A stretch of DNA of 6,904 bases from Burkholderiales bacterium (GCA_903643055.1 CAHJWV010000307.1:1-6904), one strand, 5' to 3'. Counted from the stretch's first letter, positions 1 to 6,299 are shown. Numbers and translations are program-made. Notes: a model not told the origin generated them from the sequence alone.

Positions 1-261
1 ATCGCAGCGATGGACCGCTTGGTGGTGCTCGACAAGGGCCGCATCGTGGAAGAAGGCGATCACCGCAGCCTGCTCGCGCATGGCGGCTTGTATGCGCGCC
101 TGTGGGCTCATCAAAGCGGCGGCTTTCTCGGTGAAGAGGCCGCTGAAGAGGCCGCTCAAGGGGCTGATGAAAGGGCCGAGGAAAGGGCTGATGAAGACGG
201 GGCCACCGCACCGGCGGGGCTTCCGGCCGATGCGACCGGCTTGGTGGAGGCGGAACGCTGA
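1..261 (+). CDS. ABC exporter ATPase, C-terminal fragment
   Basis: Partial gene: the 5' end lies before the window and 86 codons remain, ending in TGA. The first residues ([21 protein letters not shown]) match what follows the H-loop in ABC exporter nucleotide-binding domains, where the last strand ends in VLDxGRIVExGxH. The next part, with a [12 protein letters not shown] motif, is the usual end of fused permease-ATPase half-transporters of the MsbA/ABCB type. Walker A, Walker B and the signature motif are outside the window, so substrate and full architecture cannot be seen. After the family's normal end (about residue 40) there is an unusual Glu/Ala/Arg/Asp-rich tail of about 45 residues, partly built of 4-residue repeats. 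The following MFS gene starts 5 bp after the stop, so the two are probably co-transcribed and translationally coupled. ABC ATPase identity is secure; the exported compound is unknown. Confidence 0.88.
   Translation: MAAMDRLVVLDKGRIVEEGDHRSLLAHGGLYARLWAHQSGGFLGEEAAEEAAQGADERAEERADEDGATAPAGLPADATGLVEAER
133..192 (+). repeat. 12-bp coding minisatellite, five units
   Basis: Five consecutive 12-bp units encode the four-residue blocks [16 protein letters not shown] and ERAD in the tail of the ABC ATPase. The first two units are identical (gaagaggccgct); the others diverge by a few bases but keep the purine-rich start and the gcc/gct alanine codon. Unit length is a multiple of three, so copy-number change would lengthen or shorten the tail without a frameshift. 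The peptide is highly charged and probably helical or disordered. Confidence 0.75.
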
Positions 262-266
262 AGCCG

Positions 267-1601
267 GTGCATTCCGCGGCGGGGCTCGGTGCGATCCGCA
301 GGCGCTTCAATGAGCTGGGTTTCATCCAGCTCGGCCGCCCGTTTCGGCTGTTGCTCGGCAGCGAATTGTTGATGACGCTGTCGATCATGGTCAGCCACGT
401 GACGGTGCCGTGGTGGATCGCGCAGCAAGGCGGCGCGCACGACCTGGCCTGGTATGCGGCGCTGCTGGCCGGTGTCTCATTCGTTGCGTTGCCGCTGTTG
501 TCACCCTTGGGTGACCGCCATGCCAAGCGCACGCTGATGACGGTCGGGCTGGGCGTGATGCTGATCGAAAGCACAGTGATGGCGATGCTGGCCCACACCG
601 GCCTGTACCGCATCGACGGGCTCATCGTGCTGGCGGCGCTCACCGTGGTGGCGATGGCGGTCATCATGCCGGCCTCGCAGAGCATCGTGGCCGACCTGCT
701 GCCCTCCGAACAATTGACCGAAGGCCTGGGTTATCAGAAAAGCGCGCAGGCGATCGGCCGCCTGATGGGGCCGGTGATCGGCGGGGTGTCGCTCGCCATG
801 ACGAGCATCGCCACCACCTTGTGGCTGAACGCGGCGCTGCTGCTGGTGGCCTGCGTGTTGGCTGCGCGCATCGTGGTGCCGGCCACCGCGGAGAACCCGC
901 GCTCCGGTGCCCATTGGTGGGCCGATCTGCAGGCCGGGATGGCCGCGAAGTGGAAGATCCCGATGGAGCGCGGCTGGACCTTCACGTCTTTTCTCGTGGT
1001 GATCTTCTTCGGGCCCTGCGTCGGCATGCTGGTGCCGCTGAAGGTGCAATCGCTCGGGCTGAGCAGCGTTTGGCTGGGCGCCTGCGAGGCCGGGCTGTCG
1101 GTCGGCCTGCTGGTCGGTGCATTGGGCGGCTCGGTCTGGGTGGCCCATCGCACCGGCCGCTATCTCGCCAGCCTGGGGGCGATTCTTTGCGAAGGGGTCG
1201 CGTTTGTTATCGCCGGCTGGACCCATCAAGCGCTGGTGCTGGTGGTGATGCTGACGATCGTCGGTGCCTGCATTTCCACCGTGCAGATGGTCGGTCAGAC
1301 GCACCGCATGCTGGCAATGCCGCAGCAATTCCGCGCGCGCATGACGTCGGTCAATCTGATGGTGATGCAGTTGGCCGGCGTGCTCGGGCCGGGCTTGGCC
1401 GGCCTGGGCCTGGCGGCGTATGACGTCGACGCGGTCTACCTCGTCTTTGGCATCGCACTGTTTGTGGTCGGCTTGGGCTATCGACGGGTGCCGGGCTACC
1501 AGGCGTTCCTGAACCAGTCGCATGAAGAGGCGACCGGCTTTTACGAGCGCGAATACCCGGCCCTGTTTCAGCGAACACCGCCGCAGCAAAGCGGCGGTTG
1601 A
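267..1601 (+). CDS. MFS efflux transporter, DHA3/EntS-like
   Basis: A 444-residue integral inner-membrane protein with about 12 hydrophobic segments (roughly residues 28-50, 61-79, 92-110, 118-140, 162-182, 184-202, 237-258, 269-290, 298-317, 321-345, 360-384, 386-404). A long central hydrophilic loop at 203-236 separates the two six-helix halves. Motif A follows TM2 as PLGDRHAKRTLM (80-91), and a GRLMGPVIGG stretch (164-173) fits the MFS_3 (EntS/MefA-like, DHA3) pattern, where TM5 carries a conserved GPxxGG. These families use the proton gradient to export small molecules such as siderophores or drugs. The GTG at 267 is the earliest workable start, 5 bp after the upstream ABC stop. Its only good Shine-Dalgarno, GGAGG at 246-250, is 16 nt away, so initiation probably relies on coupling to the ABC gene. 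The C-terminal 40 residues are polar and cytoplasmic. Export substrate not determinable; the ABC partner suggests a shared export locus. Confidence 0.85.
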   Translation: MHSAAGLGAIRRRFNELGFIQLGRPFRLLLGSELLMTLSIMVSHVTVPWWIAQQGGAHDLAWYAALLAGVSFVALPLLSPLGDRHAKRTLMTVGLGVMLIESTVMAMLAHTGLYRIDGLIVLAALTVVAMAVIMPASQSIVADLLPSEQLTEGLGYQKSAQAIGRLMGPVIGGVSLAMTSIATTLWLNAALLLVACVLAARIVVPATAENPRSGAHWWADLQAGMAAKWKIPMERGWTFTSFLVVIFFGPCVGMLVPLKVQSLGLSSVWLGACEAGLSVGLLVGALGGSVWVAHRTGRYLASLGAILCEGVAFVIAGWTHQALVLVVMLTIVGACISTVQMVGQTHRMLAMPQQFRARMTSVNLMVMQLAGVLGPGLAGLGLAAYDVDAVYLVFGIALFVVGLGYRRVPGYQAFLNQSHEEATGFYEREYPALFQRTPPQQSGG

Positions 1602-1647
1602 TTGCAATGGATGAGGTCGAGCGGGCCGTTTGGCGGTGCCGGTGGTC

Positions 1648-1667
1648 GGTCCCGAGCGTCGGGTACC
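1648..1667. terminator. hairpin after MFS gene
   Basis: GGT-CCCGA pairs with TCGGG-(A)-ACC around a GCG loop: an 8-bp GC-rich stem with one bulged base, 47 nt after the MFS stop. There is no U-tract, so at best it is an atypical or Rho-assisted terminator or an RNA-stabilising 3' hairpin. Confidence 0.35.
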
Positions 1668-1684
1668 GCATTGCTCCGGTGCAA

Positions 1685-1700
1685 GTCAGAGGCGTCTGAC
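1685..1700. terminator. perfect 6-bp hairpin in convergent gap
   Basis: GTCAGA pairs exactly with TCTGAC across a GGCG tetraloop. It sits between the convergent MFS and FKBP genes and could act on either transcript. No T-run on either side, so the terminator assignment is tentative. Confidence 0.35.
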
Positions 1701-1710
1701 CCGCCGGCGC

Positions 1711-1735
1711 CGCTTGGGTGCCTGAGCACCAAGCG
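1711..1735. terminator. 10-bp hairpin, degenerate repeat copy
   Basis: CGCTTGG(G)TGC pairs with GCACCAAGCG around a CTGA loop, a 10-bp stem with one bulged G. This is the strongest stem in the convergent gap and lies about 65 nt beyond the FKBP stop on that gene's transcript. It overlaps the most diverged copy of the neighbouring 30-bp repeat. No U-tract is present. Confidence 0.4.
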
Positions 1736-1806
1736 CGTCAGCGCTTGAGTACCCTGGCACCAGCGTGTTAGCGCTTGAGTACCTTGGCACCAGCGCGTTA
1801 GCGCTT
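1711..1806. repeat. 30-bp tandem repeat over the FKBP gene end
   Basis: Units at 1741-1770 and 1771-1800 are 30 bp each and differ at only two positions. A third, more diverged unit of about 31 bp precedes them (about 1710-1740), and a truncated copy of the unit start (gcgctt) follows at 1801-1806. Read on the minus strand, each unit begins AAGCGCTAA or a close variant, which is the last two sense/stop codons of the FKBP gene plus one codon, so the repeat appears to have grown from the 3' end of that gene. Half-complementary elements (CACCAGCGC with GCGCTTGGTG, 1788-1810) let the boundary with the gene fold as a hairpin. Confidence 0.8.
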
Positions 1807-2253
1807 GGTGACGCCCAACAGTTCTACTTCGAACAGCAGCGTCGCGTTCGGGGGAATCACGCCGCCGGCGCCGCGCTCGCCATAGGCGATCGATGACGGG
1901 CAGGTCAGCTTGGCTTTGCCGCCGACCTTCATCTTCTGCACGCCTTCGGTCCAGCACTTGATCACGCCGTTCAGCGGAAACTCGATCGGCTCGCCGCGCT
2001 TGTAGGAACTGTCGAATTCCTTGCCGTCGGGCAGCGTGCCGCGGTAATGCACCTTGACGGTGTCGGCGGCGCCGGGGCTAGAGCCCTTGCCGTCTTTCAG
2101 CGATCGGTAGACGAGGCCACTGGGCTCGACTACGGCGCCGGCTTCCTTGGCCGCAGCGGCCAGCGCAGCGTCCGGCTCGGCCGCTTGGGCGGAAGAGACG
2201 GCAGCCAGCGCGGTCAGCGAGGCGAGGAGGGTGGCGCGAATCAGGTTTCTCAC
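1798..2253 (-). CDS. secreted FKBP-type prolyl isomerase
   Basis: A 151-residue protein with an N-terminal signal peptide ([10 protein letters not shown]..., hydrophobic core 5-20, cleavage probably after AQA at 24) and one FKBP domain (about 46-151). It should catalyse cis-trans isomerisation of Xaa-Pro bonds in the periplasm and help fold exported proteins. FKBP active-site positions are present: Tyr70, Phe80, Asp81, Val97-Ile98, Trp101, Tyr124, Ile133 and Phe141, with the late [13 protein letters not shown] motif. Length fits a minimal single-domain family member; the long N-terminal dimerisation domain of E. coli FkpA is absent. The GTG at 2253 is chosen because CTCGGAG lies 6 nt upstream and the signal peptide then starts at residue 1. 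The ATG at 2307 would add 18 polar residues before the signal peptide. Cys100 and Cys118 could pair in the oxidising periplasm. Monocistronic, convergent with the MFS gene. Function secure. Confidence 0.93.
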   Translation of the reverse strand: MRNLIRATLLASLTALAAVSSAQAAEPDAALAAAAKEAGAVVEPSGLVYRSLKDGKGSSPGAADTVKVHYRGTLPDGKEFDSSYKRGEPIEFPLNGVIKCWTEGVQKMKVGGKAKLTCPSSIAYGERGAGGVIPPNATLLFEVELLGVTKR

Positions 2254-2259
2254 ATCGAT

Positions 2260-2266
2260 CTCCGAG
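2260..2266 (-). promoter_or_regulatory. ribosome binding site of FKBP gene
   Basis: On the minus strand CTCGGAG, with GGAG 6 nt before the GTG start. It decides the GTG over the upstream in-frame ATG. The same seven bases are complementary to the loop of the leader hairpin at 2295-2326. Confidence 0.7.
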
Positions 2267-2294
2267 TTGGATTGAGGGTCGCCATCATGCATCG

Positions 2295-2326
2295 AACGGC
2301 CAGGCACCCCTCGGAGTGCCGCCGTT
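2295..2326 (-). promoter_or_regulatory. leader hairpin upstream of FKBP gene
   Basis: AACGGC (2295-2300) pairs with GCCGTT (2321-2326), and GGCAC (2303-2307) with GTGCC (2316-2320). This gives an 11-bp stem with a two-base bulge and an 8-nt loop, 42 nt ahead of the FKBP start. On the mRNA strand the loop contains CTCCGAG, the exact complement of the Shine-Dalgarno region CTCGGAG. This could be a translational control element, an operator or a chance inverted repeat. The stem is seen directly; the role is inference. Confidence 0.45.
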
Positions 2327-2562
2327 GGCTGATCGCTTCCAGGGCCGGCCTGAGGGTTGGCGCCGTGTGAATTTCCCCAGTCTTCCCTCTGACGGCCGAT
2401 GCGGCTTTGACGTGGCTTTGTGATGGGCGACTCAAGTCACGCAGTGCCGTTCAGATAAGGCAGCGGAGCGGCACTCACTTCGTCAGGGCCTCAAACGACA
2501 AACCACAGGGACTTCCCCTGTCTGAACTCATTCGCCGCGGCAGTCGCCGCGCGGCCGGCCTT
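2327..2562. other. gene-free stretch between FKBP and porin
   Basis: No convincing coding sequence on either strand. It should hold the divergent promoters for the FKBP gene (minus) and the porin module (plus), but I see no clear -35/-10 pair; TTGACG at 2407-2412 has no acceptable -10 partner. Two inverted repeats are present. AGTGCCG (2443-2449) pairs with CGGCACT (2469-2475) across a 19-nt loop. ACAGGG (2505-2510) pairs with CCCTGT (2516-2521) across 5 nt and is the nearer to the porin start. Confidence 0.5.
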
Positions 2563-3636
2563 TTGCAAGCCAAGACGCTGCTCGCTGCCTGGCGCCGCTG
2601 GCACTGGCTGCATCCATGTGCGCCTCGGCCCAGGCGGCCGATCTCAGCAACGGCGTGGCGATTCATGGCTACGGGCACCGGCTACTTCCGCAGCGAAGGC
2701 GAAGGCAATTGGGACGACAGTTTGGTCTCCATCCTTTTCGTTGCCGACCTGACGAGCGCTCGAAAGTCTGCCTGCAACTGCATAACACCGCCGAGGTGAG
2801 CCATCTTGATTGGGGCTATGTCGATTCCCGGCACAACTCGCACGTGACCTTACGCGGCGGCCAGATCAAGCTGCCCTTCGGCCTGTACAACGAAATCATT
2901 GATGCCCGCTTTCTGCAGCAAAGCACCTTGCCGCCGTTGCTCTACCAGGAAGGCGCCGGCTTCACCGATGAAAACTCTCGTGGGGCGAACGTGAGCATCA
3001 CGCACGACGTGGACGCGGGCAGCTTGACCTGGACGGGTTATGTTGGCGAGGTGGCGCGATCGCCCGAGACGCCAGACACCACGCAGTTCCATAGCCTGGC
3101 GGGGCTGAACGTCATCTACCAGACACCGGTCGAAGGCCTGCGCCTGATGGCCTCGGGCTACCGCAGCCACGTTGAGGAGATCGACACCAACCTGGCGGCC
3201 TCCGGCTCGGGCAACAGGGCGGCTGGCGCGTTGTCAACAGGACGGCTGGCGCGTTGTCGATCGACTATGTCAGCAAAAAATGGGACTTGAAGTCCGAATG
3301 CGGCCGGGTGCGCTTCATGGGCGTGAAGAGCCGCACCGCCTATGCCCAGGCCGGCTATGCGATCACCGAGCAATGGAAGCCGTTCGTCCGCTATGACACC
3401 GTGCGCATCGGCGACGGCTCGACGCCCGAGACCTCGCAAAAAACACTGTCGCTGGGCCTGACCTACAAGCTCAATGACAGCGTGGCGTTGCGCATCGAAG
3501 ACCACATGAATCGTGGCTATGCGTTGCCCTACAGCGAATGGTTGGCATCGAGCCCCGGCAGCGCGTTGGACGTGGCGGATGCGCCTTCGAAGAACCACTG
3601 GATTCGCTGGGCGCAAGCATCAGCTTCATCTTCTGA
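2563..3636 (+). pseudogene. outer-membrane porin, OprO/P-like, frameshifted
   Basis: No single frame encodes this protein, but joining frames gives a coherent 350-residue porin. It has a signal peptide (MQAKTLLAA, then ...LALAASMCASAQA), a barrel with alternating strands, a GQIKLPFGLYNE motif like OprO/P or DcaP-type porins, and a C-terminal GASISFIF ending in the Phe recognised by the Bam machinery. Lesions: a missing C in 2588-2589; an extra G in 2673-2675; a missing base near 2753; a 23-bp duplication at 3213-3258; a missing C near 3607. Undoing all five gives exactly 351 codons including stop, strong support for the reading. The longest intact piece is about 2598-3212. TTG 2563 is the only start that fits: no ATG lies between 2424 and 2616, and no Shine-Dalgarno precedes it. 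As written, the last segment (from 3259) runs on into the next gene. Likely role: diffusion of anionic or small solutes across the outer membrane. Genuine decay and sequence error cannot be separated here. Confidence 0.8.
3213..3258 (+). repeat. 23-bp tandem duplication inside porin
   Basis: 3213-3235 and 3236-3258 are two adjacent 23-bp copies beginning aacagg, differing at one base (seventh position, G versus A). Twenty-three is not a multiple of three, so the extra copy shifts the frame by two. Removing one copy restores the reading ...NRAAGALSIDYVSKKW..., which matches the porin on both sides. Confidence 0.9.
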
Positions 3637-3649
3637 TCGGGAGCCCGCG

Positions 3650-4114
3650 ATGAAACAACACCCTCGATGGGGCGCGGTGCTTGCGCTTTGGGCTTGCCTG
3701 AGCGCGCCGGCGTTCTGCGGCGACATGGTCGTCATCGTCAACAAGGCCAACGCGCAGGCGATAGATCTGGCCTTCGTGACCAAGGTCTATACCGGTACGG
3801 CGCAGAGCTGGACTGATGGCTCGCCGATCGTCGTCTTCGATCAGAACGATGAAGCGGTGCGCGGCAGCTTTGCCGCGATGTTCGGCAAGACCGCCGGCAA
3901 CCTCAAGTCGACCTGGGCAAACCTGATGTTCTCCGGCAAGGCCACGCCGCCGAAGATGATCGGCGGCGATGCGGAGGTGAAGGCCGCGGTCAGCGCGAAC
4001 AAGTCGGCCATCGGCTACATCAATGCGGCATCGGTCGATGCCAGCGTCAAGGGTCGTCGTCAAGTGACGGTTGGCCGGTGCCAAGCTGGCCTTGTCTGTT
4101 TAGCTATCACCTGA
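3650..4114 (+). CDS. small PstS-like binding protein, shifted 3' end
   Basis: As written, 154 residues. A signal peptide (MKQHPRW then hydrophobic 8-22, cleavage near APAFC) leads to a mature part resembling one lobe of phosphate-type solute-binding proteins (PBP-like, PstS superfamily): [18 protein letters not shown] (43-65), [10 protein letters not shown] (71-80), [12 protein letters not shown] (89-102) and SAIGYI (119-124). It should sit in the periplasm and bind a small ligand. True PstS is over 300 residues and carries TGSGG- and SGT-type phosphate loops; neither is seen, so phosphate is not assured. The start ATG has GGGAG 6 nt upstream and lies 13 bp after the porin stop. An extra G in 4051-4053 replaces the natural ending: without it the protein would finish ASVKVVVK with TGA at 4065-4067 (138 residues), and the last 20 residues shown are out of frame. 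Function may survive, since only the C-terminal strand changes. Confidence 0.75.
   Translation: MKQHPRWGAVLALWACLSAPAFCGDMVVIVNKANAQAIDLAFVTKVYTGTAQSWTDGSPIVVFDQNDEAVRGSFAAMFGKTAGNLKSTWANLMFSGKATPPKMIGGDAEVKAAVSANKSAIGYINAASVDASVKGRRQVTVGRCQAGLVCLAIT
4071..4084 (+). other. small hairpin between binding protein and MCP
   Basis: TTGGC pairs with GCCAA around CGGT just after the restored stop of the binding-protein gene, followed by a pyrimidine-rich stretch (4091-4101). It may set relative expression of the MCP by partial termination or RNA processing, or mean nothing. Confidence 0.25.
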
Positions 4115-4118
4115 GAGG
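4113..4118 (+). promoter_or_regulatory. ribosome binding site of MCP gene
   Basis: GAGAGG, 7 nt before GTG 4126. It fixes the MCP start: the in-frame ATG at 4078 would add 16 non-conserved residues ahead of TM1 and has no such site. It overlaps the frameshifted stop (TGA 4112-4114) of the preceding gene. Confidence 0.7.
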
Positions 4119-4125
4119 CTTTGCG

Positions 4126-5658
4126 GTGAAATTCAAAACAAAGATTTTGACCTTGCCCTTGAGCGCCACGCTGATCATCGTGGTGGGCAGCTTGATCGGG
4201 TTCCTGACGGGCTCGCGGGCCTTCGAACAACTGGACCATCTGCAGCACATGGAAACGCCGGCTTTGAGTGCACTGATTCGCGCCAACACCGGCATCGAGC
4301 AATTCCGCCAGTTGATGAAGTCGGTGGTGTCCGAGCGCGGTGCCAACAAGCTCAAAGACAGCGAGCAGGCGGCTATTGCGGTGCGCGAGGCGCTGGCCCT
4401 GATGCGCTCGCTTGACGCCGACGACCACGGCCTGAGCGCGACCTTCGAGTCTTATCAAGCCACGGCCACCACGGCCGTGAAGGCACTGGTCGATCAAAAG
4501 GACCCTGGCAATGCGGTCGCCGAGATGCAGAAGGCTTCGGCCTCGCTCGACAAGCTGATGCCCGAGGAGGTCAAGCGGCGCCTGAATGCGATAGACGCAC
4601 GCAGTGTGCTGGCAGCCGAAAGTGCTCGCTTCAATCTGGGTGCGGGCGTGGCTACCGGTGCACTCGTGCTGCTGGCGCTGGCGGTGATCTCGACCGTGGT
4701 GGTGCGCTCGGTCTGGCGCGATCTCGGTGATGACCCCTTGGCGCTGCGAGCTATTGTTCATGACATCGCGGGCGGCGAACTGACGCAAGCGCTGCACGTT
4801 CATCACAACGACAAACATTCGCTGCTGTCGGCGCTGCATCGCATGCAGCAAAGCCTGGTCGATGTGGTGTCGCATGTGCGTGGCAATTCGGAGAATGTGG
4901 CACGCGCCAGCTCGCAGATCGCTGATGGCAACAAGGGCCTGAGCCACCGCACCGAAGAGCAGACAAACGCGTTGCGGCACACCGCGTCGACCATGCAGGA
5001 GCTGAGTTCGACGGTGCGCACCACCGCCGATAACGCCCGCCAGGCCAATGTGCTGGCGCAAGGCGCAAGCGATGCCGCGGCCAAGGGCGGCGAGGTGGTG
5101 GGTCAGGTGGTCGGCACGATGCGCGGCATCAACGACTCATCGAAGAAGATCTCTGACATCATCGGCGTGATCGATGGCATCGCCTTCCAGACCAACATCT
5201 TGGCGCTGAACGCGGCCGTCGAAGCGGCGCGGTCCGGTGAGCAGGGCCGCGGCTTCGCGGTTGTGGCCATTGAAGTGCGCACGCTGGCACAGCGCAGCGC
5301 CGAAGCGGCCAAGGAGATCAAGAAGCTGATCGTCGGCAGTGTCGAGCAGGTCGAGCGCGGCACGACATTGGTGGATGCCGCCGGGCGCACGATGGGAGAA
5401 GTCGTGGCCTCGATCAAACGGGTGAGTGACATCGTTGGCGAGATCAGCTCGGCCAGCGTGGCGCAGAGCAGCGGTGTGACGCAGGTCGGCGAGTCGATCT
5501 CCCACATGGAGCAAGTGACACAGAAAAACACCGCATTGGTCGAGCAGAGTGCGGTGGCGGCGCAGACCCTGAAGCAGCAATCGCGAGACCTGCTGCAGGC
5601 GGTGGCGGTGTTCAAGTTGGGCATTCAAAGCCGGGCATCAGGCGCTGCGGCGGTGTGA
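4126..5658 (+). CDS. methyl-accepting chemotaxis protein
   Basis: A 510-residue inner-membrane chemoreceptor. TM1 lies at about 8-29, a periplasmic, mostly helical sensor of about 140 residues at 30-170 (size and helicity fit a four-helix-bundle 4HB/TarH type), TM2 at 171-195, HAMP at about 196-247 ([20 protein letters not shown]), and the cytoplasmic coiled-coil signalling domain at about 255-490. The hairpin tip that contacts CheA and CheW is intact ([20 protein letters not shown] at 349-368, GRGFAVVA at 374-381). Ile382 occupies a position usually Ser, Asp, Gly or Asn. Methylation helices flank the tip (about 275-305 and 450-480). The C-terminus lacks the NWETF-type CheR/CheB tether, as is common outside enteric bacteria. 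It follows the porin and binding-protein genes on the same strand, which suggests it senses the loaded binding protein. No cheA or cheW is in the window, so it would join the cell's general array. The GTG start is supported by GAGAGG 7 nt upstream. Confidence 0.96.
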   Translation: MKFKTKILTLPLSATLIIVVGSLIGFLTGSRAFEQLDHLQHMETPALSALIRANTGIEQFRQLMKSVVSERGANKLKDSEQAAIAVREALALMRSLDADDHGLSATFESYQATATTAVKALVDQKDPGNAVAEMQKASASLDKLMPEEVKRRLNAIDARSVLAAESARFNLGAGVATGALVLLALAVISTVVVRSVWRDLGDDPLALRAIVHDIAGGELTQALHVHHNDKHSLLSALHRMQQSLVDVVSHVRGNSENVARASSQIADGNKGLSHRTEEQTNALRHTASTMQELSSTVRTTADNARQANVLAQGASDAAAKGGEVVGQVVGTMRGINDSSKKISDIIGVIDGIAFQTNILALNAAVEAARSGEQGRGFAVVAIEVRTLAQRSAEAAKEIKKLIVGSVEQVERGTTLVDAAGRTMGEVVASIKRVSDIVGEISSASVAQSSGVTQVGESISHMEQVTQKNTALVEQSAVAAQTLKQQSRDLLQAVAVFKLGIQSRASGAAAV

Positions 5659-5670
5659 ACGGGGGGGCGC

Positions 5671-6216
5671 TCAGCCGTCGAACAAACCCTGCTGCGCGCC
5701 GATCTGCGCCTGCTCGATCGTCAGCAGGCGCAGCTTCGTGATGACGCCGCCATGCGCCGAGAAGCCGCCCGATCGCCCGCCGGCGGCGAGCACCCGATGG
5801 CAGGGCATGATCACTGCGATAGGGTTGCTGCCGAGGGCCTGGCCCACCGCGCGGGCCGCATTCGGCTCGCCCAATTGCGCAGCCACTTCGCCATAGGTCA
5901 AGGTGTGGCCGGGCTTGATGCGGCGCGTGACGTCATAGACGCGCTGATGGAACGCCGGCAGGCCGGACAGATCAAGCTGAACGTCGAGCAGATCGATCGG
6001 CTGACCTTGCATCAGCGCGATGACGCCGTCCATCGCCGCTTGAACTGAAGGCTGCGCGGGTGACAGCGTGGCATCGGGCAAGGCCTTCAGCATGCGGTGT
6101 TTCGTCAACGCATCGCTGGACTCGGGCAATTGGAAGGCGCAGATGCCTTGCGCACTCCAGGCGATGCCGCAGCGGCCGAAGGGCGTGTCGAACAAGGTGA
6201 AGGCGATCGCGTGCAT
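5671..6216 (-). CDS. ogt: O6-alkylguanine-DNA alkyltransferase (Ogt type)
   Basis: A 181-residue suicide DNA-repair enzyme that moves the alkyl group of O6-alkylguanine (and O4-alkylthymine) onto its own cysteine in the cytoplasm. The acceptor is Cys139 in the IMPCHRVL motif. Other family positions are present: a TLTYGEVA helix (105-112, Tyr108), the RAVGQALGSNP segment (122-132) with the arginine finger Arg122, and GGFSAHGG..TKLRLLTIE (150-168). There is an N-terminal RNaseH-like domain (about 1-80) but no Ada-type metal-binding regulatory domain, so Ogt rather than Ada. ATG 6216 is chosen because the family fold begins there; 56 further upstream codons are open but unconserved. The Shine-Dalgarno is weak, which may keep expression low. 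It lies 83 bp downstream of the SRPBCC gene on the same strand and may be co-transcribed. Its stop is 12 bp from the MCP stop (convergent), separated by a run of seven G. Confidence 0.93.
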   Translation of the reverse strand: MHAIAFTLFDTPFGRCGIAWSAQGICAFQLPESSDALTKHRMLKALPDATLSPAQPSVQAAMDGVIALMQGQPIDLLDVQLDLSGLPAFHQRVYDVTRRIKPGHTLTYGEVAAQLGEPNAARAVGQALGSNPIAVIMPCHRVLAAGGRSGGFSAHGGVITKLRLLTIEQAQIGAQQGLFDG

Positions 6217-6299
6217 CAATGAATCTGAAGCAGGTGGCCGGCCGATCCGTGTCGGGTGTTGGAGCGCGCGGATGGGATGAGCTGCAGGGCCTTTGATTT

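Noticed and set aside
501..1607. Long open frame on the minus strand opposite the MFS gene (368 codons)
   Set aside because: His/Gln/Arg-rich low-complexity translation with no motif, caused by the GC-rich codon pattern of the real gene on the other strand.
2343..2350. Recurrent GGCCGGCC octamer (also 2553-2560 and 6236-6243)
   Set aside because: Three copies in this GC-rich window are close to what base composition alone predicts; no common context.
2516..2534. Possible Pho box (CTGTC...) before the porin
   Set aside because: Only one half-site resembles the consensus; the second repeat is not there.
2601..2615. Sigma-54-like TGGCAC...GC element
   Set aside because: Spacing between the GG and GC is two bases short, and it lies within the porin signal-peptide codons.
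2407..2799. 130-residue plus-strand frame starting at ATG 2407 or 2422 region
   Set aside because: Only its parts at about 2563-2588 and 2674-2752 look like protein (porin pieces); the first 52 codons have no coding character.
3254..4114. Single 286-residue protein starting inside the porin
   Set aside because: It is an artificial fusion: the porin C-terminus, shifted by the duplication and a missing C, runs into the signal peptide of the next gene, which has its own ATG and ribosome site at 3650.
4060..5061. 333-codon minus-strand frame opposite the MCP N-terminal half
   Set aside because: Same kind of shadow: Arg/His/Gln-rich with no domain, while the plus strand encodes a clear chemoreceptor.
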